Source: Persicaria tinctoria
Taxonomy: Eukaryota; Streptophyta; Magnoliopsida; Caryophyllales; Polygonaceae
Direction of reading: 5' to 3'
DNA length: 64,000 nt
NCBI GenBank assembly: GCA_037127255.1
Contig: JBANSL010000004.1
Span: forward strand, 28,672,467 to 28,736,466
The notes under the pieces were generated by a model, which did no database searches, had not been told where the DNA came from, and saw only the letters and a program-made list of their open reading frames with translations. Both the position numbers and the translations under genes were made by a program. Below are positions 23,500 through 33,098 of the stretch, piece after piece; position 1 is the first letter of the stretch; each line of letters starts with the position of its first letter.

Positions 23500-24753
23500 A
23501 TGAGGAATGAGGAGGAAATGCCGAGCTACTTCAGGTGCCCGATCTCCCTCGACCTCATGAAGTTCCCCGTCAGCCTCTCCACCGGCGTCACCTACGATCG
23601 CTCCAGCATCCAACGCTGGCTCGACTCCGGCCACAACACCTGCCCCGCCACCATGCAGGTCCTCCCCTCCCCCGACTTCGTCCCCAACCTCACCCTCCTC
23701 CGCCTCATCCGGATCTGGTCCCTCAACCTCAACCTCAACCTCAACTCCGATGCTTACTCTCTCTCCCCCTCCCACGCCTCCTCCCTCGCTCACGACCTCG
23801 CCTCCTCCGACGACGCTGACGACCGCTTCCTCAGCCTCCTCTGCTTCGCCTCCCAATCATCTGACAACGCCCGCCTTCTTTCCCGCAACGACGCCTTCTT
23901 GCGGCTTCTTGTGCGCAAAACGACGCGTGTTGGCCACGACGACTCCGCCGTCGTTGAGGCCGCCGTCAAGATTCTCCGCGAGATTGCTCGGTCTTACCGC
24001 GACGACGACGACGGTGATTCCCATTCCAAATCCAGTCTCCGTAGCTACTTCCTCAATCAAGATTCCCTCTCTTCCGCTGGCCGGATCCTGGGATTCGCAC
24101 GCCGTGATTCGCGAATTGCCGTCGCAGAACTCATCGAATCCCTAGCCTCCGACTCCGACACCAAAATTGCCGTTCTCGACTGCGACGAAATTCTCACAGA
24201 ACTGATTCGAGGACTGGAATCAATTCCAGATCCGAATTCTTCCAATTCCAAACCGGATCTATCAGTGTCCAACGCCTCCCTCTCCTGCATCGTCTCCCTT
24301 TCTACTGCGAAGATTAACAAACAGAGGCTAGTCCGCGCCGGCGCCGTTCGCGCCGTGGGGAGCCTCCTGACGCGGCACGAGACCGGCGCCGGGGCGACAG
24401 AGGGTGGGATAAAGCTCCTGGAAGGCCTATTGGGGTGCTCGGAGGGGAGATCGGCGATATGCGGGGACAGGGAGTGCATATTGGGGGTGTTAGGGAGGCT
24501 GATGAGGTCGCCTGAGAGCGGGATAGCGGTGCTGTGGAGCGCGTGCTGCTGGCTGAGGGACCGGAGGGCGAGGGAGACAGTAGCGAAGGAGGCGAACGCT
24601 CAGACGAGGATACTGTTGGTGATGCAGAGCGGGTGCTCGCCGGCGGCGAAGAGGATGTGCGGCGATCTGCTAAGGGTTTTCAGGGCGAATTCCCAGACGG
24701 CCAAGTGTTTGGGTAGTTACGATACTCATTCCAGTCATATCATGCCCTTTTGA
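23500..24753 (+). CDS. U-box/ARM E3 ubiquitin ligase (PUB27/28-like)
   Basis: An intronless 417-residue frame. The U-box spans about residues 8-75 (YFRCPISLDLMKFPVSLSTG, TYDRSSIQRWL, TCPATMQVL, FVPNLTL). The rest is helical ARM-type repeat sequence (for example SLLTRHETGAG and a C-terminal SAKRMCGDLLRVF-like block, written in the protein as AAKRMCGDLLRVF). Length and layout match single-exon plant U-box proteins, which transfer ubiquitin to immune and stress regulators. The subgroup is a memory-based guess. GC content is clearly higher than in the surroundings. The second ATG (codon 7) is an alternative start, but the first fits the leader. No breaks are seen. It is the only clearly intact ordinary host gene in the window. 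Confidence 0.9.
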   Translation: MRNEEEMPSYFRCPISLDLMKFPVSLSTGVTYDRSSIQRWLDSGHNTCPATMQVLPSPDFVPNLTLLRLIRIWSLNLNLNLNSDAYSLSPSHASSLAHDLASSDDADDRFLSLLCFASQSSDNARLLSRNDAFLRLLVRKTTRVGHDDSAVVEAAVKILREIARSYRDDDDGDSHSKSSLRSYFLNQDSLSSAGRILGFARRDSRIAVAELIESLASDSDTKIAVLDCDEILTELIRGLESIPDPNSSNSKPDLSVSNASLSCIVSLSTAKINKQRLVRAGAVRAVGSLLTRHETGAGATEGGIKLLEGLLGCSEGRSAICGDRECILGVLGRLMRSPESGIAVLWSACCWLRDRRARETVAKEANAQTRILLVMQSGCSPAAKRMCGDLLRVFRANSQTAKCLGSYDTHSSHIMPF

Positions 24754-25120
24754 TTTTCGGTTATTGAATGAGATTTTCATTTGGAAAGTGGGGTTTATTT
24801 TGTATTTTTTGGGAGATTTTTGTTGCGGGTGAAAGAGAAATTTTGGTGAATCAATATAGAAAGGAAATATAAATATTCATTTTTTCTTATATCCCTATTA
24901 ATGAATTTTTTTTTTACAATAGGCAAATGGTAGGAGGATTTAACTTGTTCGGTTGATAATCTTGAAAGATGATGGTACAAAGTTCCTATTAAAATGTATA
25001 ATATTTCTATCAGTAATGACTCAAATCCTAACTATATAGTCAACAACTTTGTTAGCTTCTCTATTAATGATTAACTAGGTTAGTACCCGCACTATTGTGC
25101 GTTCTATTTTTTAAAAATTA
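24754..25120. other. 3' flank of U-box gene
   Basis: AT-rich, no gene. The probable 3' UTR and polyadenylation region lie in the first 200 bp. Confidence 0.4.
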
Positions 25121-25285
25121 CTCCCTCCGTTCGGCAAAACTTGTCGTTTTAGAGTTTTATTTTTGTTCGGAAAAACTTGTCATTTTAGGTATTTTTGCTT
25201 CTACTTTACTAAAATGCCCTTGATTTGATTGATGTGTTGTGAGTTGTAGTTTTCGATAAAGTAAAAAGTTGCCGAACGGAGGGGG
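25121..25285. mobile_element. Stowaway (Tc1/mariner) MITE
   Basis: The 165-bp element begins CTCCCTCCGTTCGGC and ends GCCGAACGGAGGGGG, flanked by TA on both sides (25119-25120, 25286-25287). These are the canonical Stowaway ends and target duplication. An internal near-copy of the terminus (TTCGG-AAAACTTGTC) is also visible. Confidence 0.85.
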
Positions 25286-26999
25286 TAATACATTTAATAT
25301 TGAAAAAATGTAAAAAAAAAAAATTTCTAAGTAACTTTTAACTCTAAATACCATTCACATCTAAACATTGTTAATTATTATATAGTTAAGTTATTATATA
25401 GTTAAGGGCAAAAATAAAATCTATAGGAGCCGAGCCTTACCTTTATATCTTTCAATTTGCAATTAATTACTATCGGCATATATGAAAATCAAATCGTAAC
25501 CACCTGATCGACAAATCCTATCGGTATATATGATTATTTCTATTTATTAATTATTAATTACCACAACAATTTGATTTGAAATTAATTAATTAACAAATCC
25601 TATCGACATATATGAAATCATAACAACCTAATCATAACAACCTGATCGGTAAATCCTATCCGCATATATTAATTATTGACTTAGTCTCCTACAGATTTGT
25701 TATCGGCATGTATTAATTAGAGTACTTAATTAAATTAATTAGAGTAATTAATTAAAAAAATTAAAAAAAACACCTACTACATATCTTAAAACTAATCGAA
25801 TACGTGGGATAACAATCATAACCACCGGATAAGTGGGAAAACAATCAAATAATATTTTAATTTTTAAATCTAATTCTTTTTTATTATTAATATAATTAAT
25901 CTAATTAAGTAACAAATCCTAAATATTTCTTTGTAACAGTCCAAGATCATTGTAGCTTAGGGTTGTCGACATTTTTAAAACACAGAATAATAATATTTCA
26001 TCGGATTCTTGAGGTATTTTGTTGTTGTGGTAGTAAATCGTCTATATAATGAAATTGCCCATCGCTTGAAAAAAATCAGTTTTATAATGAAGAATGAATG
26101 AAGTGAAGAAGATGATTGCAGTGTTAATAAATTAAATACTTAATGGCGTTGAATGTGGTCTTCTTAACTTTGAGACGTTAGCCACTGATTCTCTCAATAT
26201 AGCGACAATTAGATCAAAGAATACACAATTATCTACAAATGATGAAAGGATACGTTTGCATATGTTTCTTTATTTTTTAGAATGTATTTAAAAAATAGTG
26301 AATGAAAAATAAAGCATTGAACGTCTAGATCTATTCACCAGTGCTTACCATCGAACCTCTGCTATAGACATGTACTTCAACAATAACCCTAACCTAAAAG
26401 AATTAAAGGTTATAAAGCACGGAAAAGAAGCATAATTGATAAATAAAGCAGCCTCAATAATAATCTAGGATATTTTCTAATTAGTTACGATTTGATTTTG
26501 TCCTCTAAATTAGATAAGGTTTGTTAGCCAATTAATCTCCTTTAAAAGCTACATAAAACAATTAATCTCATTAAAAAAGCTACATTAAAGGAGAAGTCGA
26601 CACATGTCGTAGACGACTTCTCCTTTAGTATTATAACATTGATTAATTAATCTTATTCTCTTATAAGGAACTTGTTCTTCACATTTTTCTATTTTGGTAG
26701 ATGAATATTGGGAAAATGATTTATACTAAATAAATGTCTTTATTGATCAAATTAACCAAGATTCAATGGCATATCATACTTTTTTTTATACAATCAATGG
26801 CATATCATACGAAATAAATATCATTAAGGAGATTGATAACCAAATTTAGGCACAATTACTTGGGACCAAAACAAGATAATAAATACATTAGATAACTACC
26901 TTCAACAAACACAATCAATGTGGCCTGAATATCGATATTAATATATTAAAGTAGTGTTGTGGTTATCCTTTAGCCTAGAGTTGCCTCGTATCTATTGTG
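25286..26999. other. AT-rich intergenic DNA
   Basis: No gene is seen. At about 25440-25710 a degenerate motif, AAATCCTATCGGYATATATG, recurs around five times. A hairpin at 26586-26627 is listed separately. Confidence 0.5.
26586..26627. repeat. Perfect 14-bp inverted repeat, 14-nt loop
   Basis: TAAAGGAGAAGTCG pairs with CGACTTCTCCTTTA around a 14-nt loop that itself contains ACATGT. No promoter or gene is next to it; it may be a MITE relic. Confidence 0.7.
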
Positions 27000-27169
27000 T
27001 TTTAAATCATTAATACCACATTTTGTATAGGGAAATTTTTAAAACTACACTAAAAAAAAATCTTTGCAAAAGTATACTAGTACATTGGAAATTTGCTAAC
27101 GGTAGAATATGGTCTAGTTTTGCAAAATTTGTGGGTAACCGGATGGGAAAGTAGCAGGTGAAGATGAAG

Positions 27170-27785
27170 AACACTGTAGCTGTCAGCGAGATTTGGCACC
27201 AAAAGGCATCCTCCATGGGTGAAAACGGGGGAAGCATTTATGAGGGGAAAAGGGAATGATTAGATGTAATATAAGCTGGGTTGATGGATGTCAATCACCA
27301 TTCAATACTCTGCAAAAAAAGAGGCAAAATAGGAGAGAAGTGGAAAGGTGAGGAGAAAAGCCTCACGTTCATTTCAAAAAAATGTACACTGTCCTTCTTA
27401 CCAATAGAAAGAATTGGTCATACCAATAGGCTAAACCTGTCTTTTCATACCTGGAGATATTTTGGATAGAATTTGGAGGGGATTCACTGTAGCTGATGTG
27501 GCAGGCTGTTAGTGTGATTTTGGCGCCAAAATAGGGTTCCTCCTTTGGGGAAAGGGGAGCATTTATGAGGGGAAAATGAAAAGATTGCATTGATGGGTGT
27601 CCCCCAAGAACATATATAAGATTGAGAGGAGGATCTGAAACACCATAACATGCTCTGCAAAAGTGAGGCAGAGTAGGAGAGAAGCGGAAATGACGGGGGG
27701 AAAGCCACTCGTTCATCCCAGGAAACGATACAGTCCCCATCCTACCAATAGAATATTTACGTCCTACCAATAGTATACAACTGGT
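27170..27785. repeat. Diverged tandem duplication of a promoter-like module
   Basis: Two ~300-bp modules (about 27170-27450 and 27490-27785) share, in order, GCTGT(C/T)AG, GAGCATTTATGAGGGGAAAA, ACTCTGCAAAA/GCTCTGCAAAAG, AGGAGAGAAG and a CCAATAG run. The second has TATATAAGATT near 27613 as a possible TATA box. They may be duplicated promoters of element C. Confidence 0.55.
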
Positions 27786-28395
27786 TTTCTATACGTGGAA
27801 AAGTGCAAGAAGTTTGTCCGGTGGTAGTGGCAACGATGGGTAAGTGATCTTGTACCTATCCTTTGTAGTTGTTCCTCTTTCTTATAACAGAACTACCCCC
27901 AGGCTGATCCTCTGTTCCCGTGTCGTACCCCTGGTGATAGTGTTTGTCTGCAGGTCGGGTTCGGTGGTTGGTGGGATCCCAGGAGTGGGAGCTTGGCACA
28001 ACCAATCATCAACCTATGTCGATTCAAAATATTTTAGAAAATGTTATATGGAAATGAAATTGATTCTACAAGTCTATGCTCACTACCGACTAGCTCTTAA
28101 CTCATCAAATACTTGTCCTGGAAATATTAGGGCAAAACATAACTGATTCAGTATCCACAACATAATTGAAATGGAGAATGCCTTGTCTTCATGTGAGTAA
28201 GAGAAGCGGGAATACATTCATAAATCTGAGTGAATAAACTGGGCATAAATAAATAAATAATAGGCATGAGATATAAATCCCCATAGAATGCATGATCAAG
28301 CACTGAACTCATGATGTTATTGCTGCAGGAAAGATAACTTACATTTGTCAAATTTATTAAAATCTTGTGTTATAACTTTCTGCTGCCACAACCAA

Positions 28396-28781
28396 GTTCA
28401 AAGATATTCATAAACTTATCCCTACCAGATTCACAAATTTATCCTACCAATAGTGTATATATTTCCTACCAGTTCATAATTTTATAAGTTCAGAGATGTT
28501 TATAAATTTGTCCTGCCAGATTCACAAATTTATCCTCCCACTAGTGCATATATTTTCTACCAATTCATAATTTTATAAGTTTAGAGATATTCATCAATTT
28601 ATCCTACCAGATTCACAAGTTTGTCCTGCCACTAGTGTATATATTTTCTACCATGTTCATAATCGTATAAATCTAGAGAGATTTATGAATTTGTCCTACC
28701 ATGTTCATACATTTGTTCTACCATTAGTATATATATTTTCTGCCAGGTTCATAATTGTATAAGTTCAGAGAGATTTATAAA
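28396..28781. repeat. 92-bp tandem repeat, four units
   Basis: Units start near 28396, 28489, 28580 and 28672, each beginning GTTCAGAGAT-like. Each carries CAAATTTATCCTACC, CTAGTGTATATATTTTCTACC and TTCATAATTTTATAAG. A partial fifth unit ends at the element B insertion. Confidence 0.85.
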
Positions 28782-28939
28782 GGGTAATTTGCTAAAATAA
28801 CCCATTTGGGTGAAACCCTTGCACACATAACCCCATCCAGAAAAAATTTGCAGAAATCTGGATATCCAGATTTTTGGCTCAACCGGTAGCAGGTTAGTGG
28901 GGGAGACTGGAGTGTGTGAGTATGACAGCTGGACAATTG

Positions 28940-29514
28940 AGTGAGGGAGAGAGAGAGAGAGAGAGTGACGGAAAAGCGAGGAAAAGACAGAGAGAAAGAG
29001 AGAGTCTGTGTGTGTGAGAGAGAGAGAGGGTGAAAATCCTGATCATTATTGACAAGACAGGTAGAGAGAGGGAGAGAGATGGAGCAGCTGGGTACAGTAA
29101 AAAGGAGGGAGGCAATTATTCCTGCCCAGGGATGGCGCCAAAAAAAAGGGAAAAGGGAGGGAGGAGGGGGAGGGTATATAAGCTTTCAAGAATGTCTGAG
29201 GGAAATCATTAGTTCCCATTAATGAATTGCAGGGGAAATTGAACTTGAAGAAGGGGAATGGCCGACGTTGGATTTGAAGAAAGAGGGTAGGTGTCAAATG
29301 ATGTGTGGTCTATATGAAGAGATGAGAGAAATTCTGGGCGTCACTTTTATTCGCAAAATCTGAAAAAAGAGAGAGAATCCATTGAAGAAGAAGAAAGTGG
29401 GCCTGGGTTCAGTAAACGGTTTACTTGTACGAAGGCACTTTTCATTGGAAGGTTAAATCGTACCCACTGGACACGTGTTGGAATTTACTGGACAATCCTC
29501 TGGTCGGACATAAA
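28940..29514 (+). promoter_or_regulatory. Promoter and leader of element B transposase
   Basis: GA-repeat tracts (about 28940-29075) precede TATATAAG at 29175-29182. A leader of about 300 bp follows, and it contains two TACTGGACA-like motifs (near 29465 and 29488) before the ATG at 29515. Confidence 0.5.
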
Positions 29515-32500
29515 ATGGGTAAGTGTTCTCCCTATGTTTGGTAAGTGTTGTTCATATGTAAATACCGTCGATATAAATTAATTTCTGTCTCCCTATGAAA
29601 TGCAACAGGGGAAAAATCATCAGTTTGTATCACTGTATTGTTTGGAGGATGGTGGGCGTGTGAAGGCGGCACTTGGGTCTTCACGGGAACAAGGAGCCAG
29701 AAAGCCATGCTGGTGGACGAAAGGATTGACTATGTAAAGCTGAAGAAACATGTGATGGACAAGTTTAATGTCGATGGGAGGAGGAATGACGTGGAGCTCA
29801 CATATGTAAAGCCAAAGAAGGAAGGGTCTAGGTCGTTTGCTATCGGGGATGACGAAGACTTGGAGGCCTACAAGTTTGTAAACGGGATGTCTGGAGAACG
29901 AAATTGGCCTATCGACCTCAATGTCTCCCTGCGATGCAAGGTTGGTGGAGACGTGCCCAAAGCACAAGGATCGACAACGGATGACTCAAACGGTGGTGGT
30001 TTGTCTCCTGCAGGCTTGGAGGATGTTGTAGTGCCGTTAACTGGTCCGCCCGTGACCCAAGAAGATCACCCAAATACAGATCTCCCCGTGGGGCTTGACG
30101 AAGAAGACGAAGATTTGGGGGAAAAAATGGTCGAGCTAAACCAAAAGGATGTCCAGTTGGAATCATCGGATGTCCAGTTAACACAAACAGTCGTCTAGTT
30201 AAAAGAGACTTCTGACCAATTAGGGATAAGTGAGGAGTTGGAGTTGGAGTTTGCGAAGAGGGAAAAGAATGCCGACGTGGTGAATAAAGGGAAGCAGGTC
30301 ATATATGTCAGCAGTGACATGGAAGATGGAGCCATTGACCTTGGTAGCTCCTCCGACGAGGATGATGCAATCCCAAAAGTAGTTAAACCTGAACACGGTA
30401 GTTCTGGTCCAACAAAGTCTTGGTCATGGGATTATGAGGCGGAGCGAGCGGTGAGGGAAGTCAAGGAAGCATACGAAAGACGAAAATGGAAGTCGACCAC
30501 TTCTCCGAAGCCTACTGAAAGTGAACCAATGGTGGCGGGGAACCCATTGGATCCCAGCCAGTGTGGTATTAAGCTCCGGGAGGGACAAACGTTTCGGAGG
30601 AAGGAGGATGTGCAGGAACTCATAGCGTGGGCGAGTCTGACTCGCTGCTTCACGACGAAGGTGAAGAAGTCAACGACGACCTTGTATGTTGTAGGGTGCG
30701 CTGCTCCCAAGTGCAAGTGGTCATGTCGGGCTTCGACTTACAAGGGAACGGGGTTATGGAAGATCCGAAAGCTTGTGGACGAGCACACGTGCTCGCTGAA
30801 CAAGGCGGTCAGCCAAAAACGCAGTGCGTCATACACGCAGCTGGGGTGGCGCATTGTCGAAAGGTATGTGACCCAATACGTAAAACTTAACTGGACTCTT
30901 GCCTAAATTCCACTGGACATATAGATATATACACTAGACACACAACACTAGTAACTGGACACACAACTATATTAACTGGACACACAACTACGGTAACTGG
31001 ACACACAACTATATTAACTGGACACACAACTACGGTAACTGGACACACAACAATATTAACTGGACACACAACTATCTTAACTGGACACACAGATATCTTA
31101 ACTGGACACATGTGTGTGTGTGAATGGACATGTGCAGTTTCAGACGGTCGAAGAAGCCCCTCGATCCAGATCAAGTGCAGAGGATGATGAAGTCGCAGCT
31201 CGGGGTCACATGCAGCTACTGGAAAGCGCGCCGAGCCCGGTTGAGTACGAGTGACAACGTGTACGGAATGGACGAGGAAAGCTATCGGAGCATGTACTCG
31301 TACATGTACATGCTGGAGCAGGCCAACCCTGGGACGTACACGAGGATAGAACGCGACACGGAGGGGCGATTCAAGTATGCGGTTATGAGTCTTGGAGCGT
31401 GGCGGAGGGCTATCCCCTACCTACGGAAGGTCAGTCCTTCCTTAAATGGAACATGACGCTTAATTACTAAAAACATGACGCCTATACGAATACAACATGA
31501 CGTATGTTTGAATAAACATGACACCTCTAAGTCCTCAAGATGTTCATTCTCCAGGTTATATCGGTGGACGGGAGCTTCTTGAAGGGGAAATTTCAAGGGT
31601 GCTTGCTATTTGCTACTGCACAAGACTTTGACCACCACATTTACCCCGTAGGCTTCGCCATGGTTGACGGTGAGAATGATGGGTCTTGGGGGTTCTTCTT
31701 CAGACAGATGTTGCGTGTCGTTAAAGACACGACTGATCTGGTGTGGGTATCTGACCGCCACATAAGCATCCTGAAGGGCATACGGGATACCTACATATTC
31801 ACGAAGCATGGCATATGCACATATCACTTATTTCAAAACGTCCGTTTCCGGTTCAAGTGCGGGGGCTTGCAAGAAAAGTTCATGACGATGTGTAAAGCTT
31901 ACACGTACGATGAGTTCGAGGTATTGTACGCGGAGTTCTGTGCATGGGTTCCCGGAGCGGGCCAATATCTGAAGGAGGCCGGGTTCAACAACTGGGCAAG
32001 GGCTTTCTACGTTGGGAATAGGTACAACTCCGAGTGCTTGAACTCGGTGTTCAAATATCCTAGAGATTTGCCGCTAACAGCCCTTGTAGATGCCATCCTT
32101 GAGACCGTCGGCACGTGGTTCGTCAAACATAGGAAGACAAGCAGCGAGCAGGGGAAAGTCGTAAGCGACTGGGTTGGTAACGCCATCAGAGCAAACTTCG
32201 TGCAGTCCCTTTCCATGGTCGTCAGACAGCTGAGTGCACATGAGTTCGAGGTACGCAAGGGAACCTCCACCTGGCTTGTAATCCTAACAGGACGTTTATG
32301 CAGCTGCAGATGCTTCAATGTCGACCAGTACCCATGCGCGAACGCAATGACAACATCCCAATTGCACGGGATGGATGTCTACTCGCTCGTCAACGACTTG
32401 TACAAGGTAGACGCGTGGCGTGCGTGGTACAAGGACGTGATCTACCCAGTCCCGTCGCGAGAGAATTGGAGGGAGCCCGAGGCAATCGCCAAGGAGACTT

Positions 32501-32598
32501 GTCTCCCTCCACTTATCAAGGTACGCCCTGGTAGGCCGAAGACATCTAGGTACCCGTCTCAATGGGAAAGGAAGTTCCCGAAAAGGCGCCGCACATAG
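29515..32598 (+). pseudogene. MuDR-type transposase of element B, one nonsense codon
   Basis: Exons are 29515-29518, 29609-30863, 31144-31429 (or from 31138) and 31555-32598; phases fit. Exon 2 starts PB1-like (VCITVLFGGWW), then has an acidic region with DVQL repeats and a MuDR DNA-binding region (CAAPKCKWSC, HTC). The DDE core shows VISVDGSFLKGKFQG, WVSDRHIS and NSECLNSVFK, with a few residues deleted before the Glu compared with element A. The SWIM finger reads CSCRCF and PCANA, so its last ligand is Asn, not His. One in-frame TAG stands at 30196-30198; it needs only one base change from a Gln codon. Apart from this the frame is open for about 970 codons, so the copy is young or was recently active. 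Confidence 0.85.
30905..31130. repeat. ~21-bp tandem repeat TAACTGGACACACAACTA in transposase intron
   Basis: About ten units of TAACTGGACACACAACTAY fill the intron between exons 2 and 3. Units alternate between ATAT and CGG spacers. The minus-strand open frame across it (repeating CPVN/CPVT) is an artefact of the repeat. Confidence 0.9.
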
Positions 32599-33098
32599 TA
32601 ACTTGCCAGGTGGTATTTTGGCATGACGGGTACATATTTTGGCATGACATCTAATGGTTTAGACATGACGGATTGCTATTTTGACATGACATATTATGGG
32701 TAAGACATGCTAGTAGGTATTTCACGCGTTTTGTAATCAGGGCTCACTTATTCGGAAACGTTATCGCTCCCCTTTTTACATTGAAGTATGAGCGTCGCCC
32801 GTGTTTTGTTATTAAGGCTTGTTGGGCCTGGGTGCAGCTATTTCATTTTGTACATGACATGCAGTTATATGAACTTGGCAGGTGATATTTTGGACATGAC
32901 ATATTTTAATTGTGCATTTTCAATGGAAATGTGGACGACGTAAATATATAAGTGTCAACCATCGTACGACCTACATGATAACAAAGTTTCAAAAACAACA
33001 AGATATCGTAGTTTCAAAACCTGAGCCCTAGGTTTCCCAAAACGACATACCGTCGATACCAAAGTCAACCAAATTAAATCCTACGAAAGCACAAATGT
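32599..33098. other. Inter-gene spacer with ACATGACR words
   Basis: GGCATGACG, GACATGACG, TGACATGACAT and GACATGACAT recur at about 32625-32910. The spacer lies between the convergent transposase and Ulp1-like genes. No gene is seen. Confidence 0.6.

Larger units (their letters stand above)
27000..28781. mobile_element. Element C, left part, with CCTACCAATAG motifs
   Basis: The segment opens with MULE-like terminal text near 27030-27135 (GGGAAATTTTTAAAACTAC, TTTTGCAAAATTTG). CCTACCAATAG-type words recur from 27400 to 28760 and again at 37080-37400, on the far side of element B. This places element B inside element C. No transposase of C is seen in the window. The right end of C is not identified. 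Confidence 0.45.

Noticed and set aside
30905..31130. CRISPR-like array
   Set aside because: Units are about 21 bp with only 4-8 bp varying, in a plant intron with no cas genes. It is a simple tandem repeat.
30887..31174. Minus-strand open frame repeating CPVN/CPVT
   Set aside because: It is the translation of a 21-bp tandem repeat in the transposase intron and has no start context or homology.
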